Assembly: GCF_900116015.1 (NCBI RefSeq)
Contig: NZ_FOYH01000004.1
Location: 62,001 to 126,000, forward strand
DNA: 64,000 nt
Direction: 5' to 3'
Source: Enterobacter sp. kpr-6
Lineage (GTDB): Bacteria; Pseudomonadota; Gammaproteobacteria; Enterobacterales; Enterobacteriaceae
The notes below the pieces were generated by a model. That model saw only the letters and a list, made by a program, of their open reading frames with translations. It was not told where the DNA came from and did not search any database. This document shows positions 52,946 to 62,548 of this stretch, in pieces. The position numbers were made by a program, and so were the translations under genes. Each line of letters starts with the position of its first letter. The stretch's first letter is position 1.

Positions 52946-55900
52946 ATGAAAAAATCCAACTTCGATTTCCTGAAAGGCGTTAATGACTTTATTTACGCTA
53001 TTGCCTGCGCGGCAGAAAATAACTACCCAGATGATCCCAACACTACACTTGTAAAAATGCGTATGTTTGGCGAAGCCACAGCCAAACATCTGGGTATGTT
53101 ATTGGATATTCCTCCATGCGAGAACCAGCACGATCTTCTGCGAGAGCTGGGTAAGATTCCTTTCGTTGATGACAGCATACTTTCAATTTTTCATAAGCTA
53201 CGCCGCATCGGTAACCAGGCAGTCCATGAATACCATAATGATCTGGATGATGCGCAGATGTGCCTGCGGCTTGGTTTTCGTTTGAGCGTTTGGTACTACC
53301 GCCTGGTAACTAAAGATTATGACTTCGCGCTTCCAGTCTTTGTTCTGCCTGAAAGGGGGGAGAGTCTCTATCACCAGGAGGTTTTGGCACTCAAGCAGCA
53401 ACTGGAACAACAGGCAAAAGAAAAAGTACAAAGCCAGGCCGAGCTAGATGCTCAGCAGCAAAAGATGATCGCGCTGAACGGTTATATTGCCATTCTCGAA
53501 GGCAAACAGCATGAAACAGAAGAGCAGTCCAAAGCGCGTGTTTTTGCTCTGGAAGCACAGCTGGCAGCAAAAGATGCTGAGCTGGCGAAGCAGACTGAGC
53601 AGGAACGAAAGGCCTATCATAAAGAGATCACCAACCAGGCAACAAAGCGCACACTGGATCTGAGTGAAGAAGAAAGCCGTTTCCTGATCGACGCTCAACT
53701 GCGCAAGGCTAAATGGCAGGCTGACAGTAAAACATTACGCTTTTCTAAAGGTGCTCGCCCCGAGCCAGGTGTGAACAAAGCGATTGCTGAATGGCCAACC
53801 GGTAAAGATGAAAATGGTAATCCAGGCTTTGCTGATTATGTCTTGTTTGTAGGTCTCAAACCCATTGCCGTCATTGAAGCCAAACGTAAAAATACGGATG
53901 TTTCTGGCAAACTTCCTGAGTCATATCGCTACAGTAAATACTTTGATAATGCCTACCTGCGTGAAACGTTGCTTGAGCACAATTCACCTGATGAGGTTAA
54001 TGAAGCCATTCCAGAATATGAGGTTAGTTGGAAGGACACCAGCGGTAGTCAGCGATTCAAAATTCCCTTCTGCTATTCGACCAATGGGCGCGAATACCGA
54101 GCGGCGATAAAAACAAAAAGTGGTATTTGGTATCGTGATGTTCGTCATACTGCGAATATGCCAAAAGCTCTGCCAGAGTGGCATCAGCCAGAAGAACTCG
54201 TGGCTATGTTGGGCTGCGATCCACAGAAGCAAAATCAATGGTTTGCTGATAATCCGAGTATGAGCGAATTGGGGCTTCGCTATTATCAGGAAGATGCCGT
54301 TCGCGCGGTAGAAAACGCGATTATTGCAGGGCAGCAAGAAATTCTTCTGGCCATGGCAACCGGTACCGGGAAAACCCGTACTGCTATCGCATTAATGTTC
54401 CGCCTGATCCAGTCCCAGCGCTTTAAGCGTGTGTTGTTCCTTGTTGACCGCCGCTCACTCGGTGAACAGGCTCTGGGCGCATTTGAAGATACACGCATCA
54501 ACGGGGATACTTTTAACAGTATTTTCGACATCAAAGGTTTGACGGATAAATTCCCGGAAGACAGCACCAAAATTCATGTTGCTACAGTCCAGTCACTGGT
54601 TAAACGAACCCTACAGTCAGATGAACCGATGCCGGTCGGCCGTTATGATTGCATCGTGGTGGATGAAGCGCATCGTGGCTATATTCTCGATAAAGAACAG
54701 ACTGAAGGCGAACTACAGTTCCGTAGTCAGCTGGATTATGTTTCGGCTTACCGTCGTATTCTCGATCATTTCGATGCCGTAAAAATTGCCCTGACCGCCA
54801 CCCCTGCCATACACACAGTCGATATCTTCGGCGAACCGATTTATCGCTATACCTACCGTACTGCCGTGATCGACGGTTATCTCATCGATCAGGATCCACC
54901 GATTAAAATCACTACCCGCAATGCCCAGGATGGTGTGTATTTGGCGAAAGGTGAACAAGTGGAACGTCTGAATCCGCAAGGTGAAGTGATCAACGACACT
55001 CTGGCAGACGATCAGGATTTTGAGGTAGCAGATTTTAACAGGGGTCTGGTTATCCCTGCTTTTAACCGTGCAGTTTGCGGTGAGCTGACTAAATACCTGG
55101 ACCCGACGGGTCAACAAAAAACACTGGTCTTCTGTGTCACCAACAGCCACGCAGATATGGTAGTAGAAGAGCTACGTGCAGCATTTAAAAAACAGCATCC
55201 GCAGTTGGAACATGACGCAATCATCAAGATTACTGGTGACGCCGACAAAGATGCTAAGAAAGTGCAGACGATGATCACACGCTTCAATAAAGAGCGGTTA
55301 CCTAACATTGTAGTCACGGTTGATTTGCTGAGCACTGGCGTAGATATTCCGTCGATCTGCAATATCGTGTTTCTGCGTAAGGTAAAAAGTCGGATCCTTT
55401 ACGAGCAAATGAAAGGCCGCGCGACTCGCCTTTGTCCGGCGGTAGGCAAAACCAGCTTCAAGATTTTCGACTGTGTAGACATCTATAGTACTCTGGAAAG
55501 CGTAGACACTATGCGCCCCGTGGTGATTCGCCCGAAGGTCGAACTGAAAACGCTGGTCAACGAAATTACAGACTCCGAAACGTACAAAACCATTGAAGCG
55601 GACGGTCGTAGTTACGCCGAGCACAGCCATGAGCAGTTGGTCGCCAAACTGCAGCGTATTATCAGTCTGGCAATGTATAACCGTGACCGTAGTGAATCGG
55701 TGGATAAGCAGATACGCCGCCTGGATGAACTCTGCCAGGATGCTGCTGGTGTAAGCTTCGGCAGCCTGGCAATGCGCTTGCGTGAAAAGGGGCCGAATTG
55801 GAGCGCGGAAGTGTTTAACAAGCTGCCGGGGTTTATCGCCCGACTGGAAAAATTGAAGGTTGATATTAATGCCCTGCGCGATGCTCCCATCTTCCTTGAT

Positions 55901-56455
55901 ATTGATGACGAGGTGATCTGCGTGAAATCCTCGTACGGTGATTACGACACACCGCAGGATTTCCTGGAGGCCTTTGATGAACTGGTAAAACGAGCCCCTA
56001 ATGCCCAGCCTGCGCTCCAGGCCGTAATCAATCACCCACGGGACCTCACCCGTAAAGGGCTTGTTGAACTACAAGAATGGTTTGACCGCCAGCACTTCGA
56101 AGAGTCATCTTTGCGCAGCGCGTGGAAAGAGACACGTAACGAAGACATCGCCGCAAGACTTATCGGCCACATCCGCCGTGCAGCTGTCGGTGATGCGTTA
56201 AAGCCGTTTGATGAACGCGTGGATCATGCTCTGGAGCGGATTAAAGGCGAAAACGACTGGAACAGCGAGCAGAAGGCTTGGCTCGATCGTTTAGCTACAG
56301 CACTGAAAGAGAAAGTCGTGCTAGATGACGATGTGTTCAAAACCGGTAATTTCCATCGTCGCGGCGGTAAGGTGATGCTGCAACGCACCTTTGATGATGG
56401 TCTTGACGGCGTGCTGGATAAATTCAGTGATTACATTTGGGACCAGCTGGCCTGA
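52946..56455 (+). CDS. hsdR: HsdR, type IA restriction endonuclease/translocase
   Basis: 1169 residues, very like EcoKI HsdR. DUF4145-like start, coiled coil at about 140-225, nuclease core with ADYVLF (about 296) and EAKRKN (about 311), motor with Walker A ATGTGKTRTA (about 471), VDEAH (about 571), and TRLCPAVGK. Cleaves after DNA translocation when the site is unmethylated. Own promoter region upstream; followed by hsdM after 72 bases. Confidence 0.97.
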   Translation: MKKSNFDFLKGVNDFIYAIACAAENNYPDDPNTTLVKMRMFGEATAKHLGMLLDIPPCENQHDLLRELGKIPFVDDSILSIFHKLRRIGNQAVHEYHNDLDDAQMCLRLGFRLSVWYYRLVTKDYDFALPVFVLPERGESLYHQEVLALKQQLEQQAKEKVQSQAELDAQQQKMIALNGYIAILEGKQHETEEQSKARVFALEAQLAAKDAELAKQTEQERKAYHKEITNQATKRTLDLSEEESRFLIDAQLRKAKWQADSKTLRFSKGARPEPGVNKAIAEWPTGKDENGNPGFADYVLFVGLKPIAVIEAKRKNTDVSGKLPESYRYSKYFDNAYLRETLLEHNSPDEVNEAIPEYEVSWKDTSGSQRFKIPFCYSTNGREYRAAIKTKSGIWYRDVRHTANMPKALPEWHQPEELVAMLGCDPQKQNQWFADNPSMSELGLRYYQEDAVRAVENAIIAGQQEILLAMATGTGKTRTAIALMFRLIQSQRFKRVLFLVDRRSLGEQALGAFEDTRINGDTFNSIFDIKGLTDKFPEDSTKIHVATVQSLVKRTLQSDEPMPVGRYDCIVVDEAHRGYILDKEQTEGELQFRSQLDYVSAYRRILDHFDAVKIALTATPAIHTVDIFGEPIYRYTYRTAVIDGYLIDQDPPIKITTRNAQDGVYLAKGEQVERLNPQGEVINDTLADDQDFEVADFNRGLVIPAFNRAVCGELTKYLDPTGQQKTLVFCVTNSHADMVVEELRAAFKKQHPQLEHDAIIKITGDADKDAKKVQTMITRFNKERLPNIVVTVDLLSTGVDIPSICNIVFLRKVKSRILYEQMKGRATRLCPAVGKTSFKIFDCVDIYSTLESVDTMRPVVIRPKVELKTLVNEITDSETYKTIEADGRSYAEHSHEQLVAKLQRIISLAMYNRDRSESVDKQIRRLDELCQDAAGVSFGSLAMRLREKGPNWSAEVFNKLPGFIARLEKLKVDINALRDAPIFLDIDDEVICVKSSYGDYDTPQDFLEAFDELVKRAPNAQPALQAVINHPRDLTRKGLVELQEWFDRQHFEESSLRSAWKETRNEDIAARLIGHIRRAAVGDALKPFDERVDHALERIKGENDWNSEQKAWLDRLATALKEKVVLDDDVFKTGNFHRRGGKVMLQRTFDDGLDGVLDKFSDYIWDQLA

Positions 56456-56486
56456 CGCGTTATCATTCGCGGCAATTATATCTTCT

Positions 56487-56512
56487 GCGGCCCTAAATGA
56501 GGGCCGCTGCTT
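56487..56512 (+). terminator. Hairpin between hsdR and hsdM
   Basis: GCGGCCCT-AAATG-AGGGCCGC then TGCTTTT. It can reduce read-through from hsdR; in EcoKI hsdMS has its own promoter. Confidence 0.6.
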
Positions 56513-56527
56513 TTCAGGGAATCAGAC

Positions 56528-58117
56528 ATGAACAATAACGATCTGGTCGCTAAGTTATGGAAACTTTGTGACAACCTGCGCGATGGCGGCGTCTCCTATC
56601 AAAACTACGTCAATGAACTCGCCTCGCTGCTGTTTTTGAAAATGTGCAAAGAAACTGGGCAGGAAGCGGAATATCTGCCGGAGGGCTACCGCTGGGACGA
56701 CCTGAAATCCCGTATCGGTCAGGAGCAATTACAGTTCTACCGTAACCTGCTGGTCCACTTGGGTGCGGACGAACAGAAACTCGTGCAAGCGGTGTTCCAG
56801 AACGTTAACACCACCATCACCCAACCCAAACAGTTGACCGAACTGGTCAGCAATATGGACTCGCTTGACTGGTACAATGGAAGTAATGGTAAATCTCGCG
56901 ATGACTTCGGCGATATGTACGAAGGGCTATTGCAGAAAAACGCCAACGAAACCAAATCCGGCGCAGGTCAGTACTTCACCCCACGCCCGTTGATTAAAAC
57001 TATCGTTCATCTGCTGAAGCCACAGCCGCGTGAAATCGTTCAGGATCCGGCGGCGGGTACGGCAGGTTTTTTGATTGAGGCTGACCGCTACGTAAAATCG
57101 CAAACCAACGATCTGGACGATCTCGATGGCGATACTCAGGATTTCCAGATCCACCGTGCCTTTATCGGCCTTGAGCTGGTACCAGGCACTCGTCGTCTGG
57201 CGTTGATGAACTGCCTGTTACACGATATTGAAGGCAACCTCGATCATGGCGGTGCCATTCGCCTGGGTAACACGCTGGGTAGCGACGGTGAAAACCTGCC
57301 GCAGGCTCATGTGGTGATGACCAACCCACCGTTCGGCAGTGCCGCAGGTACTAACATTACCCGTACCTTTGTTCACCCAACCAGCAACAAACAGCTGTGC
57401 TTTATGCAGCACATTATCGAGACGCTGCGGCCTGGTGGTCGTGCCGCAGTAGTTGTACCTGATAATGTGTTGTTCGAAGGTGGGAAGGGAACTGATATCC
57501 GTCGCGATCTGATGGACAGGTGTCATCTACACACCATTCTGCGTCTGCCGACCGGCATCTTTTATGCCCAGGGTGTAAAAACCAATGTGCTGTTCTTTAC
57601 TAAAGGCACGATGGCAAATCCTAACCAGGATAAGAACTGCACTGACGATGTCTGGGTATATGACCTGCGTACCAATATGCCAAGCTTTGGCAAGCGCACA
57701 CCATTCACCGAGCAGCATTTGCAGCCCTTTGAAACTGTCTACGGCGTGGATCCACACGGCCTTAGCCCGCGCCCTGAAGGCGAGTGGAGCTTTAACGCCG
57801 AAGAGGCTGAAGTTGCTGATAATGAAGAGAACAAAAATATCGACCAGCACCAGGCCACCAGCCGCTGGCGTAAATTCAGCCGCGAGTGGATCCGTACTGC
57901 CAAGTCTGATTCGCTGGATATCTCATGGCTGAAGGACAAAGACAGCATCGACGCCGACAATCTGCCGGAGCCGGATGTATTAGCGGCAGAAGCTATGAGC
58001 GAGCTGGTACAGGCGTTGGGTGAGCTGGATGCGTTGATGCGTGAACTGGGGGCGGACGATGTGGCGGATGCTCAGCGCCAGTTGCTGAACGAAGCATTTG
58101 GAGAGGTGAAGGAATGA
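56528..58117 (+). CDS. hsdM: HsdM, type IA modification subunit
   Basis: 529 residues, near EcoKI HsdM. SAM-binding DPAAGTAGFL (about 173) and catalytic NPPFGSAAG (about 265) of the N6-adenine class. Starts MNNNDLVAKLWKLCDNLRDG. Stop overlaps hsdS start (ATGA). Confidence 0.97.
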   Translation: MNNNDLVAKLWKLCDNLRDGGVSYQNYVNELASLLFLKMCKETGQEAEYLPEGYRWDDLKSRIGQEQLQFYRNLLVHLGADEQKLVQAVFQNVNTTITQPKQLTELVSNMDSLDWYNGSNGKSRDDFGDMYEGLLQKNANETKSGAGQYFTPRPLIKTIVHLLKPQPREIVQDPAAGTAGFLIEADRYVKSQTNDLDDLDGDTQDFQIHRAFIGLELVPGTRRLALMNCLLHDIEGNLDHGGAIRLGNTLGSDGENLPQAHVVMTNPPFGSAAGTNITRTFVHPTSNKQLCFMQHIIETLRPGGRAAVVVPDNVLFEGGKGTDIRRDLMDRCHLHTILRLPTGIFYAQGVKTNVLFFTKGTMANPNQDKNCTDDVWVYDLRTNMPSFGKRTPFTEQHLQPFETVYGVDPHGLSPRPEGEWSFNAEEAEVADNEENKNIDQHQATSRWRKFSREWIRTAKSDSLDISWLKDKDSIDADNLPEPDVLAAEAMSELVQALGELDALMRELGADDVADAQRQLLNEAFGEVKE

Positions 58118-59826
58118 GTGCAGGGAAATTGCCGGAGGGGTGGGTTGAAAGCCAGCTTTCTGAAATATGTAGTAAGCCGCAATATGGGTATACAACTAAG
58201 TCCAGTGCTTCAGGGGAAATAAAATATTTAAGAACTACCGATATTACAAAGGGGGCTGTCAATTGGTCTAATGTACCGTATTGTTTAGATATCCCTGATG
58301 ATGTATCAAAATATCAATTACATGATAGGGATATTGTTATATCTCGGGCTGGGTCAATAGGTTTTAGTTCCTTATTGAAGAATCCACCAAGTAATGCAGT
58401 GTTCGCTTCCTATCTTATTCGTTTTAAACCATCTGATTTTTTTTCAGAGCTTTATCTTAAGCGTTTTTTAGAGTCTGGAAACTATTGGAATCAGCTTTCC
58501 TCAATGTCGGCAGGAAATGCCGTCCAAAATGTGAATGCCCAAAAATTATCTACTCTTATAGTACCAATACCTCCACTTGTTGAACAAATAATAATCGCCG
58601 AAAAACTCGATACGCTGCTGGCGCAGGTAGACAGCACCAAAGCACGTCTTGAGCAAATCCCACAAATCCTTAAACGTTTTCGTCAGGCCCTGATGGCTGC
58701 AGCTGTGAGTGGTCATTTAACAGAAGCGTGGCGGAATAAACATTGCAATATAGATATAAATAATATTTCAGTAAGTAAGTATAAGCCTAATAATGGACTC
58801 TTTGAACAAGCAAAATCATCAGTTCCTGAAATACCTAGTTCATGGCAGATAATCCCCTCAGCTCATTTGATCGAATATATCACTAGTGGTTCAAGAGGTT
58901 GGGCGGATTATTACTCTACTGAGGGGGCTCTTTTTCTTCGGATGAGTAATGTACGCTATAATACAACTAAATTGGATCTGGATGATTTGCAATTTGTTAA
59001 CCTGCCAGGCAGTGTAGAAGGTAAGCGTTCACATGTAAAAGTTGATGATCTAATCATATCTCTTACTGCTGATGTTGGGCGAGTTGCGAGAATAGATAAA
59101 GACCTAGGTGAAGCTTACATAAATCAACATCTTGCCTTGGTAAGGCCAACCAAAAATATTGACTCAGAATATTTTGCTTTATGTATTGCATCGCAAAATA
59201 TAGGTGTTAAGCAAATTCAATTCTTTAAAAAAGGAGCAACTAAGGCTGGTCTTGGACTCGATGATATACGTAGCTTAGCTATTCCCTTTCCTCCACTCTC
59301 TGAACAACAAGAAATCGTTCGTCGTGTCGAACAGCTCTTTGTCTATGCTGATACCATTGAAAAACAGGTCAATAATGCTTTGACGCGCGTCAACAATCTT
59401 ACTCAGTCAATATTGGCAAAAGCATTTCGTGGTGAATTGTCTTCGCAATGGCGAGCAGAAAACCCTGAGCTTATTACCGGTGAAAATAGCGCGGCTGCTT
59501 TGCTGAAAAAAATTAAGGACGAGCGGGAAGCTATAAAAAGGCTTCCTAAACCAAAGCGCTCCGCCATAAAAAAAAAGACAGGTAAACGCATGAGCAAACA
59601 AATCATCAAAGTGGTCGAAGCCTTGACACAAGCAGGTGAACCTCTGAGTGGCCAACAATTGTTAGATGCTGCAGGCTATCCTGGCGATAGCAATACAGAC
59701 GATCTAGAAAAGTTCTTTCTCGATATTCGTCAGGCGCTTATAGTCGAAAAGTCTATTGTGAAACTGGAGCGTAGTGAAGATGGTCAAGATTGGTTTTCCT
59801 TGGCAGAGGTGGGCTCTAATGAATAA
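58114..59826 (+). CDS. hsdS: HsdS, specificity subunit with extra C-terminal domain
   Basis: 570 residues, about 100 longer than EcoKI HsdS. Two target-recognition domains (about 1-150 and 225-395), each followed by conserved helices (LPEGWVESQLSEI; LIVPIPPLVEQIIIAEKLDTL; IPFPPLSEQQEIVRRVEQLF). After a basic linker (KRSAIKKKTGKR) comes a segment of about 80 residues (490-570) of winged-helix type. The recognition domains are AT-rich. Target sequence cannot be read here. Confidence 0.93.
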   Translation: MSAGKLPEGWVESQLSEICSKPQYGYTTKSSASGEIKYLRTTDITKGAVNWSNVPYCLDIPDDVSKYQLHDRDIVISRAGSIGFSSLLKNPPSNAVFASYLIRFKPSDFFSELYLKRFLESGNYWNQLSSMSAGNAVQNVNAQKLSTLIVPIPPLVEQIIIAEKLDTLLAQVDSTKARLEQIPQILKRFRQALMAAAVSGHLTEAWRNKHCNIDINNISVSKYKPNNGLFEQAKSSVPEIPSSWQIIPSAHLIEYITSGSRGWADYYSTEGALFLRMSNVRYNTTKLDLDDLQFVNLPGSVEGKRSHVKVDDLIISLTADVGRVARIDKDLGEAYINQHLALVRPTKNIDSEYFALCIASQNIGVKQIQFFKKGATKAGLGLDDIRSLAIPFPPLSEQQEIVRRVEQLFVYADTIEKQVNNALTRVNNLTQSILAKAFRGELSSQWRAENPELITGENSAAALLKKIKDEREAIKRLPKPKRSAIKKKTGKRMSKQIIKVVEALTQAGEPLSGQQLLDAAGYPGDSNTDDLEKFFLDIRQALIVEKSIVKLERSEDGQDWFSLAEVGSNE

Positions 59827-59848
59827 CGTCAAATTCTAAGGTAGGCTT

Positions 59849-61495
59849 ATGAAAGTCGATAAACTGCACATTCGCTCGCGCTTTAAAAATCTCGAGAACG
59901 TGACGGTGGACTTTGATCAAGACCATCTAATGACGGTAATTGTTGGCCGTAATGGCTCGGGAAAATCCAATGTTTTAGAAGCCTTGGTTTCCATATTTCG
60001 CAATCTAGATTTAGGGGAAGCACCACCGTTTTCTTATGAGTTGGTTTATAGACTGGGTGAGCCGCACAGTATAGACCAACCCAGTGACCGGTGGTTGGAG
60101 GTAATCATCGATGCTGACCCAACTCGTGGCACTCTGGCGAAGCAATATGAAGTTTGTGTTCGAGACTTATTAAGTGGTGAAACACCTGCGGATATGTTCG
60201 CTGAAAAACCACAAGGGATAACGATACCTTTTTCTAAGGTTAAACGTGACAAAGAGGGGAGTGCACCTTATCTTCCAAAATATGTGTTCGCTTATTATTC
60301 TGGGCCTAGCGATAGGCTAGAAAGGTATTTTAGAAAACATAGAACAGATTTTTATCGAAGCTTATTAAAAAATGAATTAGATCTAAAGGGGGATATTCGC
60401 CCACTTTTCTACGCCAAACCTCATCATAGTCAATTTGTATTGCTGGCTTTTTTCTTATCAGAACAAGACAGCAAAGAAAAAGCATTTTTACGTGAGCATT
60501 TAGGTATCGACGGTTTGGACAGCATTCACTTTGTGATGCGTCAGCCCGGTTGGGCCAAGGAAAAGGGGGAGTTATTTTGGGGGGCTCGTGGCGTGGTACG
60601 CCGTTTTTTAGATGAGCTGATTAAATACACATTATCACCGGTGAAAATTACCCGACAGGAAGATACTTCATTAACTGGAAGCAATATTCGTAACGAATTT
60701 TTCCATCTTTTCTTACCTGACCAATATGCTTTACGTGATTTCGCCAGGGACCTCAGCGCTGACGAACTGTTCAAAATGCTTGAGAGCACACTGTTGTCTG
60801 AAATTATTTCTGAAGTCAGCATTCGGGTTAAGGTATCCAGCAGTGAAGAGCCACTCACCTTTCGTGAACTAAGTGAAGGCGAACAACAGTTGCTTACCGT
60901 ATTGGGTTTACTCAAATTTACTGGTGGTAAGGATTCATTATTCCTACTGGACGAACCCGATACCCACCTCAATCCGTCTTGGGCTGTGAAATACCTCAAA
61001 TTTTTACGAGAGTTCGTACCTAATCATGAAACTAGCCATTTGCTAATGGTAACGCATCATCCACTTGCAATCGCAGAGCTAAAAAAACAACAAGTACAGG
61101 TTATGTGGCGTGATGATGATTATAAAGTCCACTCACAAGAGCCCTATATTGATCCTCGTGGTGCCGGATTTATGGCAACTCTTACTGAGATTTTCGGTCT
61201 CAACACTACATTAGATCTAGAAACACAAAGCTTACTGGATCAGAGAAACGAACTTGCCCACATAGAAAATCGTTCAGAGGATGAGAACAATCAACTTGAT
61301 CTAATTAATGACCATTTGAATAGATTAGGCTTTTCGTTTGAAAACAGAGACCCTCTATACAGTGATTTTCTTTTGGCTTGGCAGGATTTACGGTATTCGG
61401 ACAAACCTCTGTTAACACCAGATAAGGCTGCTCAACGTCGCTTAGCGATGAAAAAAGTAATTGAGGCGATCCTAACTAAGAAGGATGAATCATGA
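59849..61495 (+). CDS. Septu-like AAA/ABC ATPase (PtuA type)
   Basis: 548 residues, SMC/RecF-like ATPase with VIVGRNGSGKSNVLEAL (about 32), LSEGEQQLLTVLGLL (about 340), and FLLDEPDTHLNPSW (about 366), then a switch His (MVTHHP). Pairs with the HNH gene that overlaps it by four bases, as in Septu. Starts 22 bases after hsdS with an AAGGTAGG ribosome site, so likely one operon. No reverse transcriptase is present, so it is not a retron. Confidence 0.82.
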   Translation: MKVDKLHIRSRFKNLENVTVDFDQDHLMTVIVGRNGSGKSNVLEALVSIFRNLDLGEAPPFSYELVYRLGEPHSIDQPSDRWLEVIIDADPTRGTLAKQYEVCVRDLLSGETPADMFAEKPQGITIPFSKVKRDKEGSAPYLPKYVFAYYSGPSDRLERYFRKHRTDFYRSLLKNELDLKGDIRPLFYAKPHHSQFVLLAFFLSEQDSKEKAFLREHLGIDGLDSIHFVMRQPGWAKEKGELFWGARGVVRRFLDELIKYTLSPVKITRQEDTSLTGSNIRNEFFHLFLPDQYALRDFARDLSADELFKMLESTLLSEIISEVSIRVKVSSSEEPLTFRELSEGEQQLLTVLGLLKFTGGKDSLFLLDEPDTHLNPSWAVKYLKFLREFVPNHETSHLLMVTHHPLAIAELKKQQVQVMWRDDDYKVHSQEPYIDPRGAGFMATLTEIFGLNTTLDLETQSLLDQRNELAHIENRSEDENNQLDLINDHLNRLGFSFENRDPLYSDFLLAWQDLRYSDKPLLTPDKAAQRRLAMKKVIEAILTKKDES

Positions 61496-62334
61496 TTTTC
61501 ATTAGACGTGATGCAGCTCTTATTCCCCAGAAGGTTTTGGATGTTGCCCTGCGAGCACAAAGCGCTCTTGAGAAATTATCACCTGAAAAAAGAAAAGAAT
61601 TCATTAAGAAAAAGTCACATATTTGGAGAGGGTTTTCAAAATATCTGGCAAAAATGTCTTATGGAAAGTGCTGGTATTCAGAGGCGAAGGATGCAGGTGC
61701 AAATTTTGATGTCGATCATTTCAGACCTAAAGCCGAAGCAAAAAGAACCGAAGAGATAGTTGATTTAGAAGGCTATGCATGGCTGGCATTTGATTGGGAT
61801 AATTTTCGACTTTCTGCACAAAATTGTAATCGACTGAATACTGACGACGCTGGGGAAACTCACGGAAAAGGTAGTTGGTTTCCATTAATTGAAGGTAGTC
61901 CAAAAGCGTCATGGGATAATCGATGTGTTGAGAATGAAATGGTCGTTTTGTTGGATCCAGTTATTAAAGCTGATCTAACTTATATAGATTATGATGATAA
62001 TGGTAGATTTAAACCAAGCCAACTTTGTGTCGGAATACCTGCGGTGAGAGTTAGAAAATCTGGTATTTTTTATGGACTTAATCTGGAAAAGATGCGAGAA
62101 GCTCGATTTGAGGTCATGAAGGATGCAAAGGAGTTATTCGAAATTATTCAGCAGTCTGCTTTAGAATTAGAGCAGTTTGGCGATAATGCACCAATGAAAA
62201 CTATAGAACGTCAAATTGAAAAATTACGAATGAAGACTCGAGCTGATGCACCATTTAGTCGTGCAGTCCGAGCTCAGCTTACAAAAATTGGCGCGGATGA
62301 CTATCTAATTGACCGAAGTTTGGATGCAGCGTGA
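61492..62334 (+). CDS. Septu-like HNH nuclease (PtuB type), altered zinc site
   Basis: 280 residues. FDVDHFRPKAEAK (about 71) and YAWLAFDWDNFRLSAQNCN (about 96) are the PtuB pattern. The expected C-x2-C pairs are incomplete: CWYSEAK in place of C-x2-C near 59, and SAQNCN in place of C-x2-CN. The HNH catalytic DH and N are kept. ATG overlaps the ATPase stop. Confidence 0.78.
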   Translation: MIFIRRDAALIPQKVLDVALRAQSALEKLSPEKRKEFIKKKSHIWRGFSKYLAKMSYGKCWYSEAKDAGANFDVDHFRPKAEAKRTEEIVDLEGYAWLAFDWDNFRLSAQNCNRLNTDDAGETHGKGSWFPLIEGSPKASWDNRCVENEMVVLLDPVIKADLTYIDYDDNGRFKPSQLCVGIPAVRVRKSGIFYGLNLEKMREARFEVMKDAKELFEIIQQSALELEQFGDNAPMKTIERQIEKLRMKTRADAPFSRAVRAQLTKIGADDYLIDRSLDAA

Positions 62335-62356
62335 CGCTATATTTTGACCATGTAAA

Positions 62357-62460
62357 GAGCCTGTCCTTAATTCTGTGTAATTGCCATCGTATTAAAGGTG
62401 ATCGCTCAGGCGGTCACCGAACTCGATAATAAAACGGCATAGCGACCCTGTTGTAATCAT
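62357..62460 (-). mobile_element. End fragment of an IS256-type element
   Basis: On the minus strand the last codons of a transposase read RFIIEFGDRLSDHL before a stop at 62392-62394, then about 35 bases to the terminal GAGCCTGTCCTTAATTCTGT (62357-62376, read on the plus strand). This matches the 3' end of mutator/IS256 elements. The rest of the element is missing. Confidence 0.5.
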
Positions 62461-62515
62461 CCCCTACCACCATATGCTTATGAATCACATACATTAAAAT
62501 ACTTAAAAAAACAAA

Positions 62516-62540
62516 CGCTCCCGACAACGCGCCGGGAGCG
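62516..62540 (-). terminator. Terminator of the DUF1998 helicase gene
   Basis: Minus strand CGCTCCCG-(9 bases)-CGGGAGCG followed by TTTGTTTTTTT, directly after the stop codon. Confidence 0.88.
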
Positions 62541-62548
62541 ATAATCTC

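Noticed and set aside
59849-62334. Retron with PtuAB effector
   Set aside because: No reverse transcriptase gene or non-coding RNA-like block is adjacent; hsdS lies directly upstream.
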